A stretch of 36,951 nucleotides of DNA from JACQNR01 sp049515175 (GCA_049515175.1 JBEKUI010000009.1:1-36951), one strand, 5' to 3'; positions 1-7,656 are shown, counted from the first letter of the stretch. Numbers and translations: made by a program. The notes: generated by a model not told the origin, from the sequence alone.

Positions 1-119
1 ACGTGTCGCTGGAGATTGAGCTGATTACGCCCATCGCCATGGAGAAGGGGCTGCGGTTCGCCATCCGCGAGGGCGGCCATACGGTGGGCGCCGGCACCGT
101 CACCGAAATCATTGCGTAG
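1..119 (+). CDS. tuf: Elongation factor Tu, C-terminal end (partial)
   Basis: The window opens inside this gene; the reading frame begins at base 3 and stops with TAG at 117-119. The 38 visible residues (VSLEIELITPIAMEKGLRFA, then IREGGHTVGAGTVTEII) match the last strand of EF-Tu domain 3. EF-Tu is the GTPase that delivers aminoacyl-tRNA to the ribosome. The position just before rpsJ is the usual junction of the str and S10 clusters in bacteria. GTPase and switch regions lie outside the window, so only the C-terminal barrel is supported directly. Confidence 0.93.
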   Translation, partial: VSLEIELITPIAMEKGLRFAIREGGHTVGAGTVTEIIA

Positions 120-191
120 AAGAGCGATCAGCCCTCCGCCAGCGCCCGGGGCTGCAAGCTGAGAGCGGAAGGCTAAAGGCAAAACACAACG

Positions 192-521
192 ATGCTGCAT
201 CAGAAAATCAGAATCCGGTTGAAGGCATACGATCACAGGGTCCTGGACCAGTCGGCGAGTGAGATCGTGTCGACGGCGAAGCGGACGGGAGCGCTGGTGA
301 CGGGCCCGATTCCTCTGCCCACGGTGAAGAACCGATATTGCGTGCTGCGCTCGCCGCACACCGATAAGAAGTCGCGCGAGCAGTTCGAGATTCGAACCCA
401 CAAGCGCCTGATCGATCTTCTCGAGCCGACGCCGGCCACCATCGAGGCGCTGACCAAGCTGGACCTGCCTTCGGGCGTGGACATCGAGATCAAGGCGTTT
501 GGGAAGGAACACACGAAGTAA
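192..521 (+). CDS. rpsJ: Ribosomal protein S10 (uS10)
   Basis: This 109-residue protein of the 30S head also acts as NusE in transcription antitermination with NusB. The S10 signature is visible: IRIRLKAYDHRVLDQSA near the start, GPIPLPT in the middle, and SREQFEIRTHKRLIDLL later on. Length is normal for the family. It starts with ATG and has no convincing Shine-Dalgarno within ten bases. It is the first gene of the S10 cluster, 72 bp after tuf, and is followed by a 76-bp gap containing an imperfect palindrome. Confidence 0.97.
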   Translation: MLHQKIRIRLKAYDHRVLDQSASEIVSTAKRTGALVTGPIPLPTVKNRYCVLRSPHTDKKSREQFEIRTHKRLIDLLEPTPATIEALTKLDLPSGVDIEIKAFGKEHTK

Positions 522-522
522 C

Positions 523-587
523 CGGGATTAGGAGTTGGGAATTCGTATTGCTTCTGCCGAACCCCGAAAACCGAAACCCGAATCCCG
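523..587. repeat. Imperfect palindrome between rpsJ and rplC
   Basis: Arms 523-545 and 565-587 are complementary at about 17 of 23 positions, with CGGGATT pairing to AATCCCG at the base and a loop of about 19 nt. Each arm is built of short degenerate tandem units (CGAAAACCGAAACCCG-like on the right). The element lies in the rpsJ-rplC spacer and would form a hairpin in the mRNA ten bases before the rplC start. No T-tract follows, so it is not a standard terminator. Confidence 0.5.
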
Positions 588-597
588 AGTGAAGAAT

Positions 598-1239
598 ATG
601 GTTGAAGCAATCTTAGGAAAAAAGCTGGGCATGACGCAGATTTTCGCCGCGAACGGCGATGTGGTGCCGGCCACGGTGCTGAAGGCCGGGCCCTGCGTGG
701 TCATTCAGCGGAAGACGGCCTCCAAAGACGGTTGCGAGTCCGTGCAGCTCGGGTTGGTGGAAGTTCCTCCCCCGAAGCGGGTTACGAAGGCGCTCGAGGG
801 TCACTTCAAGAAGGCGGGCGCCGTACCGATGCGCTTCCTGCGTGAAGTGCGATTGAAGTCCGGCGGCGCGGATGTGAAGGTGGGCGACAAGGTTTTGGTA
901 GACAGCTTTGCCGTGGACGAACTCGTAGATGTGACAGGAGTTTCCAAGGGCCGAGGCTTTGCCGGCGTTCACAAGCGGCATCACTTCGGGGGCGGTGGCG
1001 GTTCGCACGGGTCGATGTTCCACCGTGCGCCGGGCTCGATTGGCGCCTCGGCATTTCCTTCGCGGGTGTTGAAAGGAATGCGCGCGGCGGGTCACATGGG
1101 TGTGGACCGCGTGACGGTGCGGAATCTGCGCGTCGTGCAGGTCCATACCGAGGACAACACCCTGGTGGTCAAGGGAGCAGTGCCGGGTCCCAACGGGGCC
1201 TACGTGGTGGTGCGCAAGGCGAAAGCGCCACACAAGTAG
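598..1239 (+). CDS. rplC: Ribosomal protein L3 (uL3)
   Basis: L3 is an early-assembly 50S protein whose long loop reaches the peptidyl transferase centre. The start is ATG at 598 (MVEAILGKKLGMTQIF), giving 213 residues, the usual length; an upstream in-frame extension is not L3-like. The L3 signature is clear: VSKGRGFAGVHKRHHF followed by GGGGGSHGS, then GSIGASAFPSRVLKGMRAAGHMG. The gene lies between rpsJ and rplD as in the standard S10 cluster. Confidence 0.97.
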   Translation: MVEAILGKKLGMTQIFAANGDVVPATVLKAGPCVVIQRKTASKDGCESVQLGLVEVPPPKRVTKALEGHFKKAGAVPMRFLREVRLKSGGADVKVGDKVLVDSFAVDELVDVTGVSKGRGFAGVHKRHHFGGGGGSHGSMFHRAPGSIGASAFPSRVLKGMRAAGHMGVDRVTVRNLRVVQVHTEDNTLVVKGAVPGPNGAYVVVRKAKAPHK

Positions 1240-1280
1240 TGCAGCAGGCGGAAAGCAGAAGGCAGCAGGCAGAAGAAAAC
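1237..1280. repeat. Purine-rich GCAG/GAAG spacer, rplC-rplD
   Basis: The short rplC-rplD gap consists of degenerate direct copies of GCAGCAGGC and GAAAGCAGAAG words with almost no T. The same flavour (AGGCAGCAGGAG, AGGCGGCAGGAC) recurs directly after rplB, rplV and rpmD stops. It may supply ribosome binding purines for rplD. No protein or structured RNA is evident. Confidence 0.4.
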
Positions 1281-1904
1281 ATGGCAACGGTGGAAGTAAA
1301 GAATCTCGAAGGGCAGACGGTAAAGCAGCTGGAGTTGGCGGACGCGGTGTTTGCCGTCAAGCCCAACCAGAGCTTGCTCTGGGAAGCGACGAAGCAGTTT
1401 CTGGCCAGCCAGCGCCGTGGCACGCACAAGACGAAGAACCGCGCGGAGGTTTCGGGCGGGGGCAAGAAGCCCTGGCGGCAGAAGGGAACGGGGCGCGCTC
1501 GCGTGGGCAGCATCCGCAGTTCTCTGTGGCGGCATGGCTCAATTGCCCACGGCCCGGTGCCGCGCGACTACTCCGACGAATTGCCCAAGAAGATGCTGCG
1601 CGGGGCGCTGCGTTCGGCCTTGGCCGCGAAATTCCTGGAGAAGCGGCTCACGGTTGTGGATCAGTTCGAACTGAAGGACGCCAAAACGAAGAATTTCGCC
1701 GCCGTGTTGCGCATCCTGGGTGCGGGGAAGACAGTGCTGGTCGTGGACGACCACAGCAACCGGAATCTGGATCTCTCCTCGCGGAATATCGCGGGCTGCG
1801 ACCTGCTTCGTCATCACAAGGTTCATCCCTACCACGTGCTGAGCCACGACGGGCTGGTGATTTCTGAGGGAGCCCTGACGCGCCTGCAGGAGTCGCTGCG
1901 ATGA
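1281..1904 (+). CDS. rplD: Ribosomal protein L4 (uL4)
   Basis: L4 binds 23S rRNA and lines the peptide exit tunnel; in Escherichia coli it also represses its own operon, but that regulation is not visible here. The ATG at 1281 gives 207 residues. The internal basic tunnel loop is recognisable (GGGKKPWRQKGTGRARVGS at about residues 67-85), as is the later HGPVPRDYSDELPKKM segment. The stop codon overlaps the rplW start in an ATGA arrangement, which implies translational coupling. Confidence 0.96.
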   Translation: MATVEVKNLEGQTVKQLELADAVFAVKPNQSLLWEATKQFLASQRRGTHKTKNRAEVSGGGKKPWRQKGTGRARVGSIRSSLWRHGSIAHGPVPRDYSDELPKKMLRGALRSALAAKFLEKRLTVVDQFELKDAKTKNFAAVLRILGAGKTVLVVDDHSNRNLDLSSRNIAGCDLLRHHKVHPYHVLSHDGLVISEGALTRLQESLR

Positions 1905-2197
1905 CCAAGAGCCCCTATCAGATTCTGAAGAAGCCCGTGATCACCGAGAAGACCATGGACGCCCGCGAGGCGTCGCGAACGATCTGCTTCCGCGTGGAGG
2001 CGCACGCCACCAAGTCGGAAATTCGGGACGCGGTGCAGAAGATCTTCAAGGTGAAGGTTGAAACGGTCCGTACCGCCCTTTACCACGGCAAGACTCGCCG
2101 GCGTGGCCGGCTCGTGGGGCGTCGTCCGGACTGGAAGAAAGCTTTTGTGAAGCTGCAGGCCGGCCAGAAGCTGCCGGAGTACGCAGAGAACGCTTAG
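1901..2197 (+). CDS. rplW: Ribosomal protein L23 (uL23)
   Basis: L23 sits at the tunnel exit and is a docking site for trigger factor and the signal recognition particle. The 98 residues are normal in length. Recognisable features are ILKKPVITEKTMDA at the N-terminus, KSEIRDAVQKIFKVKVETVRT in the core and the basic loop KTRRRGRLVGRRPDWKKAFV. It overlaps rplD by four bases. An 87-bp gap with a hairpin separates it from rplB. Confidence 0.96.
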   Translation: MTKSPYQILKKPVITEKTMDAREASRTICFRVEAHATKSEIRDAVQKIFKVKVETVRTALYHGKTRRRGRLVGRRPDWKKAFVKLQAGQKLPEYAENA

Positions 2198-2199
2198 GT

Positions 2200-2275
2200 A
2201 AATGATGAAGAAGGAATGATGAGCTGAAGCGGTTCGGCTCTTGATTCAGCGTTCAGAATTCAGAATTCATCATTT
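2200..2275. repeat. Palindromic spacer element between rplW and rplB
   Basis: Two nested perfect stems are visible: AAATGATGAA (2200-2209) pairs with TTCATCATTT (2266-2275), and GCTGAA (2223-2228) pairs with TTCAGC (2245-2250). The right side has AATTCAGAATTC tandem words. The hairpin ends ten bases before the rplB ATG, so the folded mRNA could affect initiation at rplB. There is no terminal T-run. The architecture resembles the fmt-rsmB hairpin near 30744. Confidence 0.55.
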
Positions 2276-2284
2276 AAAGGCATT

Positions 2285-3112
2285 ATGGGAATTAAAACGT
2301 ATCGACCCTACACGGAAACACGGCGGTTTCAGACGGGGCTGACGTTTGAGGAACTGACGACGACAGTTCCTTATAAGCCTCTCCTGGAACCCAAGAAGCG
2401 CATTTCGGGCCGCAACAACCAGGGCGAACTGACGATCTGGCGCCGGGGCGGCGGCCACAAGCGCATGTATCGCGTTGTCGATTTCAAACGCGACAAGGTG
2501 GGCGTTCCGGCCCGCGTGGCTACCATTGAGTACGATCCGAATCGCTCGGCGTTCATTTCGCTGCTGCATTACTCGGACGGCGACAAGCGTTACATCCTTC
2601 ACCCCCAGGGACTCAAGGTGGGCGACAAGGTGGTCGCGGGGCCGGAGGCCGACATCGTGGTCGGCAATTGCCTGCCCCTGCGCAACATCCCCGCCGGCAC
2701 GATGATTCACAACATCGAACTGCGTCCCGGCAAGGGTGGCCAGTTGGTCCGCTCCGCGGGCGGCGCGGCGCAGTTGCTCGCCAAGGAAGGCGACTATGCG
2801 CAGGTCCGGCTGCCTTCCGGCGAAGTGCGTAAGGTCTTCATGGATTGCATTGCGACCATCGGCCAGATCGGGAACCTCGACCACGAGAACGTCACGATTG
2901 GCAAGGCTGGCCGCAAACGCTGGATGGGAATTCGTCCTACGGTCCGCGGCGTGGCGATGAACCCGGTGGATCATCCCCTGGGCGGAGGAGAAGGGAAGAC
3001 GTCGGGCGGGCGCAATCCCGTCACCCCCTGGGGCAAGCCGACGCGCGGCTACAAGACGCGCCACAACAAGCTGACCGACAAGTTTATCGTCAAGCGGCGC
3101 GAGAGGAAGTAG
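2285..3112 (+). CDS. rplB: Ribosomal protein L2 (uL2)
   Basis: L2 is among the most conserved 50S proteins and is needed for subunit association and peptidyl transferase activity. The 275 residues match the family length. Diagnostic segments include SGRNNQGELTIWRRGGGHKR near residue 40 and GVAMNPVDHPLGGGEGKTSG near residue 222, which holds the conserved His of the active-centre loop. The ATG at 2285 follows a weak AAAGG. The gene follows the rplW spacer hairpin and precedes rpsS by 13 bp. Confidence 0.98.
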   Translation: MGIKTYRPYTETRRFQTGLTFEELTTTVPYKPLLEPKKRISGRNNQGELTIWRRGGGHKRMYRVVDFKRDKVGVPARVATIEYDPNRSAFISLLHYSDGDKRYILHPQGLKVGDKVVAGPEADIVVGNCLPLRNIPAGTMIHNIELRPGKGGQLVRSAGGAAQLLAKEGDYAQVRLPSGEVRKVFMDCIATIGQIGNLDHENVTIGKAGRKRWMGIRPTVRGVAMNPVDHPLGGGEGKTSGGRNPVTPWGKPTRGYKTRHNKLTDKFIVKRRERK

Positions 3113-3125
3113 GCAGGAGGGCAAT

Positions 3126-3479
3126 TTGGGAAGGTCGTTGAAAAAGGGTCCGTTTGTAGATGACCACTTGATGAAGAAAATCGAGCTGCTCAACCGTAAG
3201 TTCGAGAAGAAGGTCACCAAGACGTGGTCGCGGCGTTCGACGATCGTGCCGGAAATGGTCGGGCACACGATTGCCGTCCATAACGGGAAGAAGTTCATTC
3301 CTGTTTACATCACGGAAAATATGGTGGGACACAAGCTGGGAGAGTTTTCGCCCACCCGGGCGTTCAAGGGGCACGGCGCCAAGGCGGCCGCCGAGAGGAC
3401 GACCACCGCGGCCCCGCCTCCCGGCGCAACCGGGGCATCCCCCGCAGCTGCCAAACCGGCCGCTGCACCGTCAAGCTAG
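3126..3479 (+). CDS. rpsS: Ribosomal protein S19 (uS19) with Ala/Pro tail
   Basis: S19 pairs with S13 at the 30S head. It uses a TTG start at 3126, five bases after a strong AGGAGGG; translation gives MGRSLKKGPFVDDHLMKKI. Conserved WSRRSTIVPEMVGHTIAVHN and GHKLGEFSPTRAFKGHG segments confirm identity. At 117 residues it is longer than the usual 90 or so: after about residue 88 comes a low-complexity tail of Ala, Thr and Pro (TTTAAPPPGATGASPAAAKP). The tail is probably disordered. Confidence 0.96.
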   Translation: MGRSLKKGPFVDDHLMKKIELLNRKFEKKVTKTWSRRSTIVPEMVGHTIAVHNGKKFIPVYITENMVGHKLGEFSPTRAFKGHGAKAAAERTTTAAPPPGATGASPAAAKPAAAPSS

Positions 3480-3515
3480 CGGACAGGTTTTCGATTCTGG
3501 TCTTAGGGATATTCG

Positions 3516-3857
3516 ATGGAAGCGCGAGCCACAGCAAAGTTCATCCGGATGTCGCCCCAGAAGGCGCGATTAGTCGTGGACCTGATCCGCGGCAAAAGTG
3601 CCGGCGAGGCGATCAATATTCTGCGGTTTACGAAGAAGCGTGCCGCACATGAGATTGAGAAAGTGCTTCACTCGGCGATTTCGAACGCCGAGCAGAAGTC
3701 CGAGAAAGTGGATGTGGACCGGCTGGTGGTGTCCCGCGCGTACATCAACGAGGGGCCGCGGGTGAAGCGGATTCGTCCCGCGCCGCAGGGCCGCGCTTTT
3801 CGTTACCAGCGGCGGATGAGCCACATCACGCTCGTCGTCGAAGAAACGCAGGAATAG
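3516..3857 (+). CDS. rplV: Ribosomal protein L22 (uL22)
   Basis: L22 has a globular surface domain and a beta-hairpin that lines the exit tunnel and is a known site of macrolide resistance changes. The 113 residues include MSPQKARLVVDLIRGKSAGE at the N-terminus and the hairpin region GPRVKRIRPAPQGRAFRYQR. The ATG at 3516 follows a spacer of 36 bp after rpsS. A 90-bp purine-rich gap without clear structure follows before rpsC. Confidence 0.97.
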   Translation: MEARATAKFIRMSPQKARLVVDLIRGKSAGEAINILRFTKKRAAHEIEKVLHSAISNAEQKSEKVDVDRLVVSRAYINEGPRVKRIRPAPQGRAFRYQRRMSHITLVVEETQE

Positions 3858-3947
3858 GCAGCAGGAGAGGCGGCCGGGAACGGTCGCGTGCCTGATCGCT
3901 GAGAACTTGGAAAGGAGCCTGGCGAGGGCCGGGCGAAGGAGGAGCAG

Positions 3948-4628
3948 GTGGGTCAGAAGGTTCACCCATACGGATTCCGCCTGGGTTACAACAAGACGTG
4001 GAAGTCGCGTTGGTTCGCGAAGAAGGATTATTCCGACTTCCTCCATGAGGACCTGAAGCTGAAGGACCAGCTCAAGGAGCAGCTGCGCAGCGCCGGTGTG
4101 GCCTCGATTGAAGTCGAGCGCCCCGGCAACAAGCTCAAGATCACGATTCACACCGCACGGCCGGGCATCATCATTGGCCGCAAGGGCGCGGAGATCGACC
4201 GGCTGCGCCAGGAAGTTCAGAAGCGCACGGGCCGCGAAGTGCTGCCGATCAACATTCAGGAAGTCCACCGGCCGGAGCTGAACGCGCAGTTGGTGGCGGA
4301 GGCGATCGCGCTCCAGCTTGAGAAACGCGTTGCTTTCCGGCGCGCCATGCGTAAGGCGGTGGATTCCGCTCTGCGCTTCGGCTGCAAAGGAATCAAGGTG
4401 CGTTGCGGCGGGCGCTTGAATGGCGCGGAAATCGCCCGCACGGAGTGGTACTTGCAAGGGCGTCTTCCGTTGCACACCCTGCGCGCCGATATCGATTACG
4501 GACTGGCTGAGGCCCGGACAACTTACGGGGTCATCGGTGTGAAGTGCTGGATCTACAACGGTGAAATCCTGCAGGAGAAGAAGCGCCGCGAGAACGTGGC
4601 CGAGCCGCTAGCGGCAACGGCAGCGTAA
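3948..4628 (+). CDS. rpsC: Ribosomal protein S3 (uS3)
   Basis: S3 lines the mRNA entry channel and has helicase activity with S4 and S5. The GTG start at 3948 follows an AAGGAGGAG ribosome binding site and gives MGQKVHPYGFRLGY. At 226 residues it contains the KH RNA-binding loop GIIIGRKGAEIDRLR near residue 72 and the C-terminal GCKGIKVRCGGRLNGAEIAR and GVIGVKCWIYNGEI segments. The end is a short Ala-rich tail. Confidence 0.97.
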   Translation: MGQKVHPYGFRLGYNKTWKSRWFAKKDYSDFLHEDLKLKDQLKEQLRSAGVASIEVERPGNKLKITIHTARPGIIIGRKGAEIDRLRQEVQKRTGREVLPINIQEVHRPELNAQLVAEAIALQLEKRVAFRRAMRKAVDSALRFGCKGIKVRCGGRLNGAEIARTEWYLQGRLPLHTLRADIDYGLAEARTTYGVIGVKCWIYNGEILQEKKRRENVAEPLAATAA

Positions 4629-4699
4629 GCGGGGTCCGCCGAATGCGGCACGCAGCGCTCCGCAGAAGGATCGTGACCACGGTTGAGTGAGATAGACGC

Positions 4700-5116
4700 A
4701 TGTTAATGCCCAGCAAAGTGAAGTATCGCAAGCAGCAGCGGGGACGCCGCCGCGGCAAAGCCTGGCGCGGCTCCAGCCTCTCCTTTGGCGACTTCGGATT
4801 GAAAGTTCTGGAGCCGGGATGGATCACGGACCGGCAGATTGAAGCCAGTCGCGTCGCTATCATGCGTTTCATCAAGCGGGGTGGCAAGTTGTGGATCCGG
4901 GTCTTTCCAGACAAACCCGTCACCAAGAAGCCGGCGGAAACGCGTATGGGAAAGGGCAAGGGCGCGCCGGAGTTCTGGGTGGCGGTCGTCAAGCCGGGCC
5001 GGATTCTCTTCGAGATGGAAGGCGTAACGGAATCCGATGCGCGCCAGGCCATGCGCCTGGCCAGCCACAAGCTTCCAATCCCCACGCAGTTCGTGACGCG
5101 CGCCGTGACGGCCTAG
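4700..5116 (+). CDS. rplP: Ribosomal protein L16 (uL16)
   Basis: L16 helps organise the A-site and the binding of tRNA elbows on the 50S subunit. The 138 residues match the family length. MLMPSKVKYRKQQRGR at the N-terminus, FGLKVLEPGWITDRQIEASR and RMGKGKGAPEFWVAVVKPGR are diagnostic. The ATG at 4700 lies 71 bp after rpsC. The start of rpmC follows after 22 bp. Confidence 0.97.
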   Translation: MLMPSKVKYRKQQRGRRRGKAWRGSSLSFGDFGLKVLEPGWITDRQIEASRVAIMRFIKRGGKLWIRVFPDKPVTKKPAETRMGKGKGAPEFWVAVVKPGRILFEMEGVTESDARQAMRLASHKLPIPTQFVTRAVTA

Positions 5117-5138
5117 GGGCGCCGGTGGAGTTGAGGAA

Positions 5139-5363
5139 ATGAAGGTCGAGAAGTTACTGAAGGGCGAGAAGATCCGGGAGTGGAATCCCGATGAGCTCAA
5201 GGAAAAGGAGCGCGAGTTTTCCGAACACCTTTTCCGGCTCAAGTTTCAGTTTGCCAGTGGGCAAACGGACACGCTTCCCAGCATTCGCGTGCTGCGGAAA
5301 AACCTCGCCAAGGTGAAGACGATTCTGCGCGAGCGGCAGACGGCGAGCGCCGCGAAGGCATAG
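5139..5363 (+). CDS. rpmC: Ribosomal protein L29 (uL29)
   Basis: L29 is a small helical protein near the tunnel exit, next to L23. The 74 residues form the expected two-helix pattern, with EKEREFSEHLFRLKFQFASG and LRKNLAKVKTILRERQ as the recognisable segments. The ATG at 5139 follows GTTGAGGAA. Gene order rplP-rpmC-rpsQ is standard. Confidence 0.95.
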   Translation: MKVEKLLKGEKIREWNPDELKEKEREFSEHLFRLKFQFASGQTDTLPSIRVLRKNLAKVKTILRERQTASAAKA

Positions 5364-5390
5364 CACTGCCAGGGGAATTTCAGGAAGGAT

Positions 5391-5672
5391 ATGGCCACAA
5401 CACGTCAGGAGAAAGTCGGAGTTGTAACCAGCAATAAGATGCAGAAGACCGTGGTGGTCACCGTCGAACGCCAGACGCGCCACCCGCTCTACATGCGGGT
5501 GGTGCGGTCGTCCAAAAACTTCATGGCGCACGACGAGAAGAACCAGTGCCAGGTGGGGGACACGGTGCGCATCGAGGAGACTCGCCCCTTGAGCGCCCGC
5601 AAGCGCTGGCGGGTGGTGGAAGTGGTGGCCAAGGCGACGCAGACCGCCCCGTTGCCGGAGGGTGTTCTATGA
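5391..5672 (+). CDS. rpsQ: Ribosomal protein S17 (uS17)
   Basis: S17 is an early-binding 30S protein with an OB fold. The 93 residues include KVGVVTSNKMQKTVVVTVER, HPLYMRVVRSSKNFMAHDE and the terminal RIEETRPLSARKRWRVVEVV, all typical of the family. The stop TGA overlaps the rplN start ATG (ATGA at 5669-5672), implying coupled translation. SD-like AGGAAGG precedes the ATG at 5391. Confidence 0.96.
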   Translation: MATTRQEKVGVVTSNKMQKTVVVTVERQTRHPLYMRVVRSSKNFMAHDEKNQCQVGDTVRIEETRPLSARKRWRVVEVVAKATQTAPLPEGVL

Positions 5673-6037
5673 TCGGGATGAGAACCATCCTTCAGGTGGC
5701 GGATAATTCCGGCGCGCGCCGCCTCTCCTGCATTCTGCCGCTGGGCGGCGATGTGGGGTTGCAGGCGGGCCTGGGCGATGTGGTCACGGCTGCGGTCAAG
5801 GAAGCGGCTCCCGACAGCGCCATCCCCAAGGGCAAGGTGGTCAAATGCGTGATCGTGCGCATGCGCAAAGAGCAGCGGCGGCGTGACGGAAGTTACATCC
5901 GCTTCGACGAGAACGCGGCCGTGCTGATCAACGACGCGGGCGAACCGGTCGGGACGCGCGTCTTCGGCCCCGTGGCGCGCGAGTTGCGCGAAAAGAAGTT
6001 TCTGAAGATTGTTTCTTTGGCGCCTGAGGTTTTGTAA
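5669..6037 (+). CDS. rplN: Ribosomal protein L14 (uL14)
   Basis: L14 lies at the subunit interface. Starting at the ATG that overlaps the rpsQ stop gives the canonical 122 residues; a longer upstream reading would run inside rpsQ and is not L14-like. LQVADNSGARRLSCILPLGG and AIPKGKVVKCVIVRMRKEQR are diagnostic, as is the C-terminal VGTRVFGPVARELREKKFLK. Its stop overlaps the rplX start by one base (TAATG). Confidence 0.97.
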   Translation: MIGMRTILQVADNSGARRLSCILPLGGDVGLQAGLGDVVTAAVKEAAPDSAIPKGKVVKCVIVRMRKEQRRRDGSYIRFDENAAVLINDAGEPVGTRVFGPVARELREKKFLKIVSLAPEVL

Positions 6038-6387
6038 TGGCATTTGCACTCGATATTCGAAAGAACGATCAAGTCCAGGTCATCGCCGGACGCGACAAAG
6101 GCAAGAGCGGGCGGGTGCTGGAAGTGCTGCCGCAGAAGCGGCGGGTCTTCGTCGAGCACGTCAACATGGTCAAGCGGCACACCCGGCCCAACCCGGCGCG
6201 GCAGGTCCGCGGTGGCATCCTGGAAAAGGAAGCCTCGCTTCACATCTCCAACGTGGCGCTCGTCTGCGACGAATGCGGGCCGACGCGCATCCAGCATCGC
6301 AAGAAGGTGGGAGAGAAGAAGGCGGCGGGCGAAAAAGTCGTGACGGTACGCGTTTGCGCCAAGTGTCACAAGGTTCTGGACCGATAA
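6037..6387 (+). CDS. rplX: Ribosomal protein L24 (uL24)
   Basis: L24 initiates 50S assembly. The 116 residues contain the KOW motif (NDQVQVIAGRDKGKSGRVL, about residues 9-27) and the HVNMVKRHTRP segment. The C-terminal half holds two Cys pairs, VCDECGPTRI and VCAKCHKVLDR, suggesting a zinc-ribbon-like tip seen in part of the L24 family. Zinc binding is inferred from the CxxC pairs. The start shares one base with the rplN stop. Confidence 0.95.
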   Translation: MAFALDIRKNDQVQVIAGRDKGKSGRVLEVLPQKRRVFVEHVNMVKRHTRPNPARQVRGGILEKEASLHISNVALVCDECGPTRIQHRKKVGEKKAAGEKVVTVRVCAKCHKVLDR

Positions 6388-6408
6388 GGGAGGCATCGAA
6401 ACGGATTT

Positions 6409-7005
6409 ATGGTGCCGAGACTGAAAGAGCGATACAAGAACGAAGCAATTCCCGCCCTAGTCAAGGAGTTCAGCTACAAGAACTCCATGGCGGTGCCGCG
6501 GTTGCGTAAAGTGGTGGTCAACATGGGGCTGGGCGAGGCCATTCAGAACGCCAAGCTGCTCGATGCGGCGACGGCGGAACTGGGCCAGATTACCGGCCAG
6601 AAGCCGGTCATCACGCGGGCGCGGAAGTCGATCGCCAATTTCAAGCTGCGCAAGGACATGCCCATCGGGGCGATGGTGACGCTGCGCGGCGATCGCATGT
6701 ACGAATTCATGGACCGCCTGATGAGTGTGGCACTGCCGCGCGTGCGCGACTTCCGGGGGCTCTCCACGCGGTCGTTTGACGGCCGGGGATCTTACACGCT
6801 GGGCCTACGCGACCAACTCGTCTTCCCGGAGGTCGAGTATTCCAAGGTGGAAAAAGTGAAGGGCATGAACATTTCCATCGTCACCGATGCCCGCACCGAC
6901 GCCGAAGCGCTGGCCTTGCTGCGGCACCTAGGAATGCCCTTCCGCGTCGAGGCGCAGCGTCGCCCGGCGGCAGCCGCGCCGGAAACTCAGAAAGCAGGAG
7001 GCTAA
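6409..7005 (+). CDS. rplE: Ribosomal protein L5 (uL5)
   Basis: L5 binds 5S rRNA and contacts P-site tRNA and S13. The 198 residues are slightly longer than the usual 180, with the excess in a C-terminal Ala/Pro segment (RRPAAAAPETQKAGG). PRLRKVVVNMGLGEA, the ITGQKPVITRARKSIANFKL region, and RDFRGLSTRSFDGRG identify it. The ATG at 6409 follows the rplX stop by 21 bp. Confidence 0.97.
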   Translation: MVPRLKERYKNEAIPALVKEFSYKNSMAVPRLRKVVVNMGLGEAIQNAKLLDAATAELGQITGQKPVITRARKSIANFKLRKDMPIGAMVTLRGDRMYEFMDRLMSVALPRVRDFRGLSTRSFDGRGSYTLGLRDQLVFPEVEYSKVEKVKGMNISIVTDARTDAEALALLRHLGMPFRVEAQRRPAAAAPETQKAGG

Positions 7006-7008
7006 CCT

Positions 7009-7194
7009 GTGGCTCGTACCTCACAAATGGCCAAGCTGGCCAGGAAGCCGAAGTTCAAGATCCGGCGGCGCAACCGCTGCCTGATCTGTGGCCGGCCGCG
7101 GGGCTACCTGCGCAAGTTCAAGATGTGCCGGCTCTGCTTCCGTCAACGCGCGCTGCGCGGTGATATCCCCGGCGTGATCAAGGGAAGCTGGTAG
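7009..7194 (+). CDS. rpsN: Ribosomal protein S14, zinc-type (uS14)
   Basis: S14 completes the 30S head. This is the short 61-residue C+ form with two CxxC pairs, RCLICGRPRGYLRKF and KMCRLCFRQRAL, which bind one zinc in this family. It ends GDIPGVIKGSW, as is typical. The GTG start at 7009, with AGGAGG upstream inside the end of rplE, gives MARTSQMAKLARKPKF. Confidence 0.97.
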   Translation: MARTSQMAKLARKPKFKIRRRNRCLICGRPRGYLRKFKMCRLCFRQRALRGDIPGVIKGSW

Positions 7195-7218
7195 GGATTT
7201 AACGTATTCGGGAGTTCT

Positions 7219-7620
7219 ATGTCAGCGATTACTGATCCTATTGCCGATATGCTCACGCGGATTCGGAACGGCTTGGGCGCCCACCACCAGCGGGTGGATA
7301 TGCCTTCCTCCAAGCTCAAGGTGGAGATCGCCCGCATCCTGAAAGAGGAGGGCTATATCGCCAACTTCAAGATTGCGGATGAGGCCAAAAAGAAAGTCCT
7401 GCGCGTTTTCCTGCGTTATACGCCCGAGGGAGCGAGCGTAATCTCGGAGTTGGAGCGCATCTCCAAGCCCGGGCGGCGGGTCTACGTCGGGGCGCAGGAG
7501 ATTCCCCGGGTGATGGGCGGAATGGGCGTGAACATTCTCACCACTCCGCAAGGTGTGATGACCGGCAAGGCGGCCCGCAGGGCGGGACTGGGCGGTGAAG
7601 TGCTTTGCCAGATCAGCTGA
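7219..7620 (+). CDS. rpsH: Ribosomal protein S8 (uS8)
   Basis: S8 binds helix 21 of 16S rRNA, and in enteric bacteria it autoregulates the spc operon. The 133 residues begin SAITDPIADMLTRIRNG and end GKAARRAGLGGEVLCQIS, both highly conserved. RVYVGAQEIPRVMGGMGVNI is the conserved C-terminal loop. No clear S8 operator mimic was identified around rplN-rplE by eye. ATG at 7219. Confidence 0.97.
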   Translation: MSAITDPIADMLTRIRNGLGAHHQRVDMPSSKLKVEIARILKEEGYIANFKIADEAKKKVLRVFLRYTPEGASVISELERISKPGRRVYVGAQEIPRVMGGMGVNILTTPQGVMTGKAARRAGLGGEVLCQIS

Positions 7621-7656
7621 GAGTTCGATCTCGGGTTCGGGTCTAGGTGCAAGACT

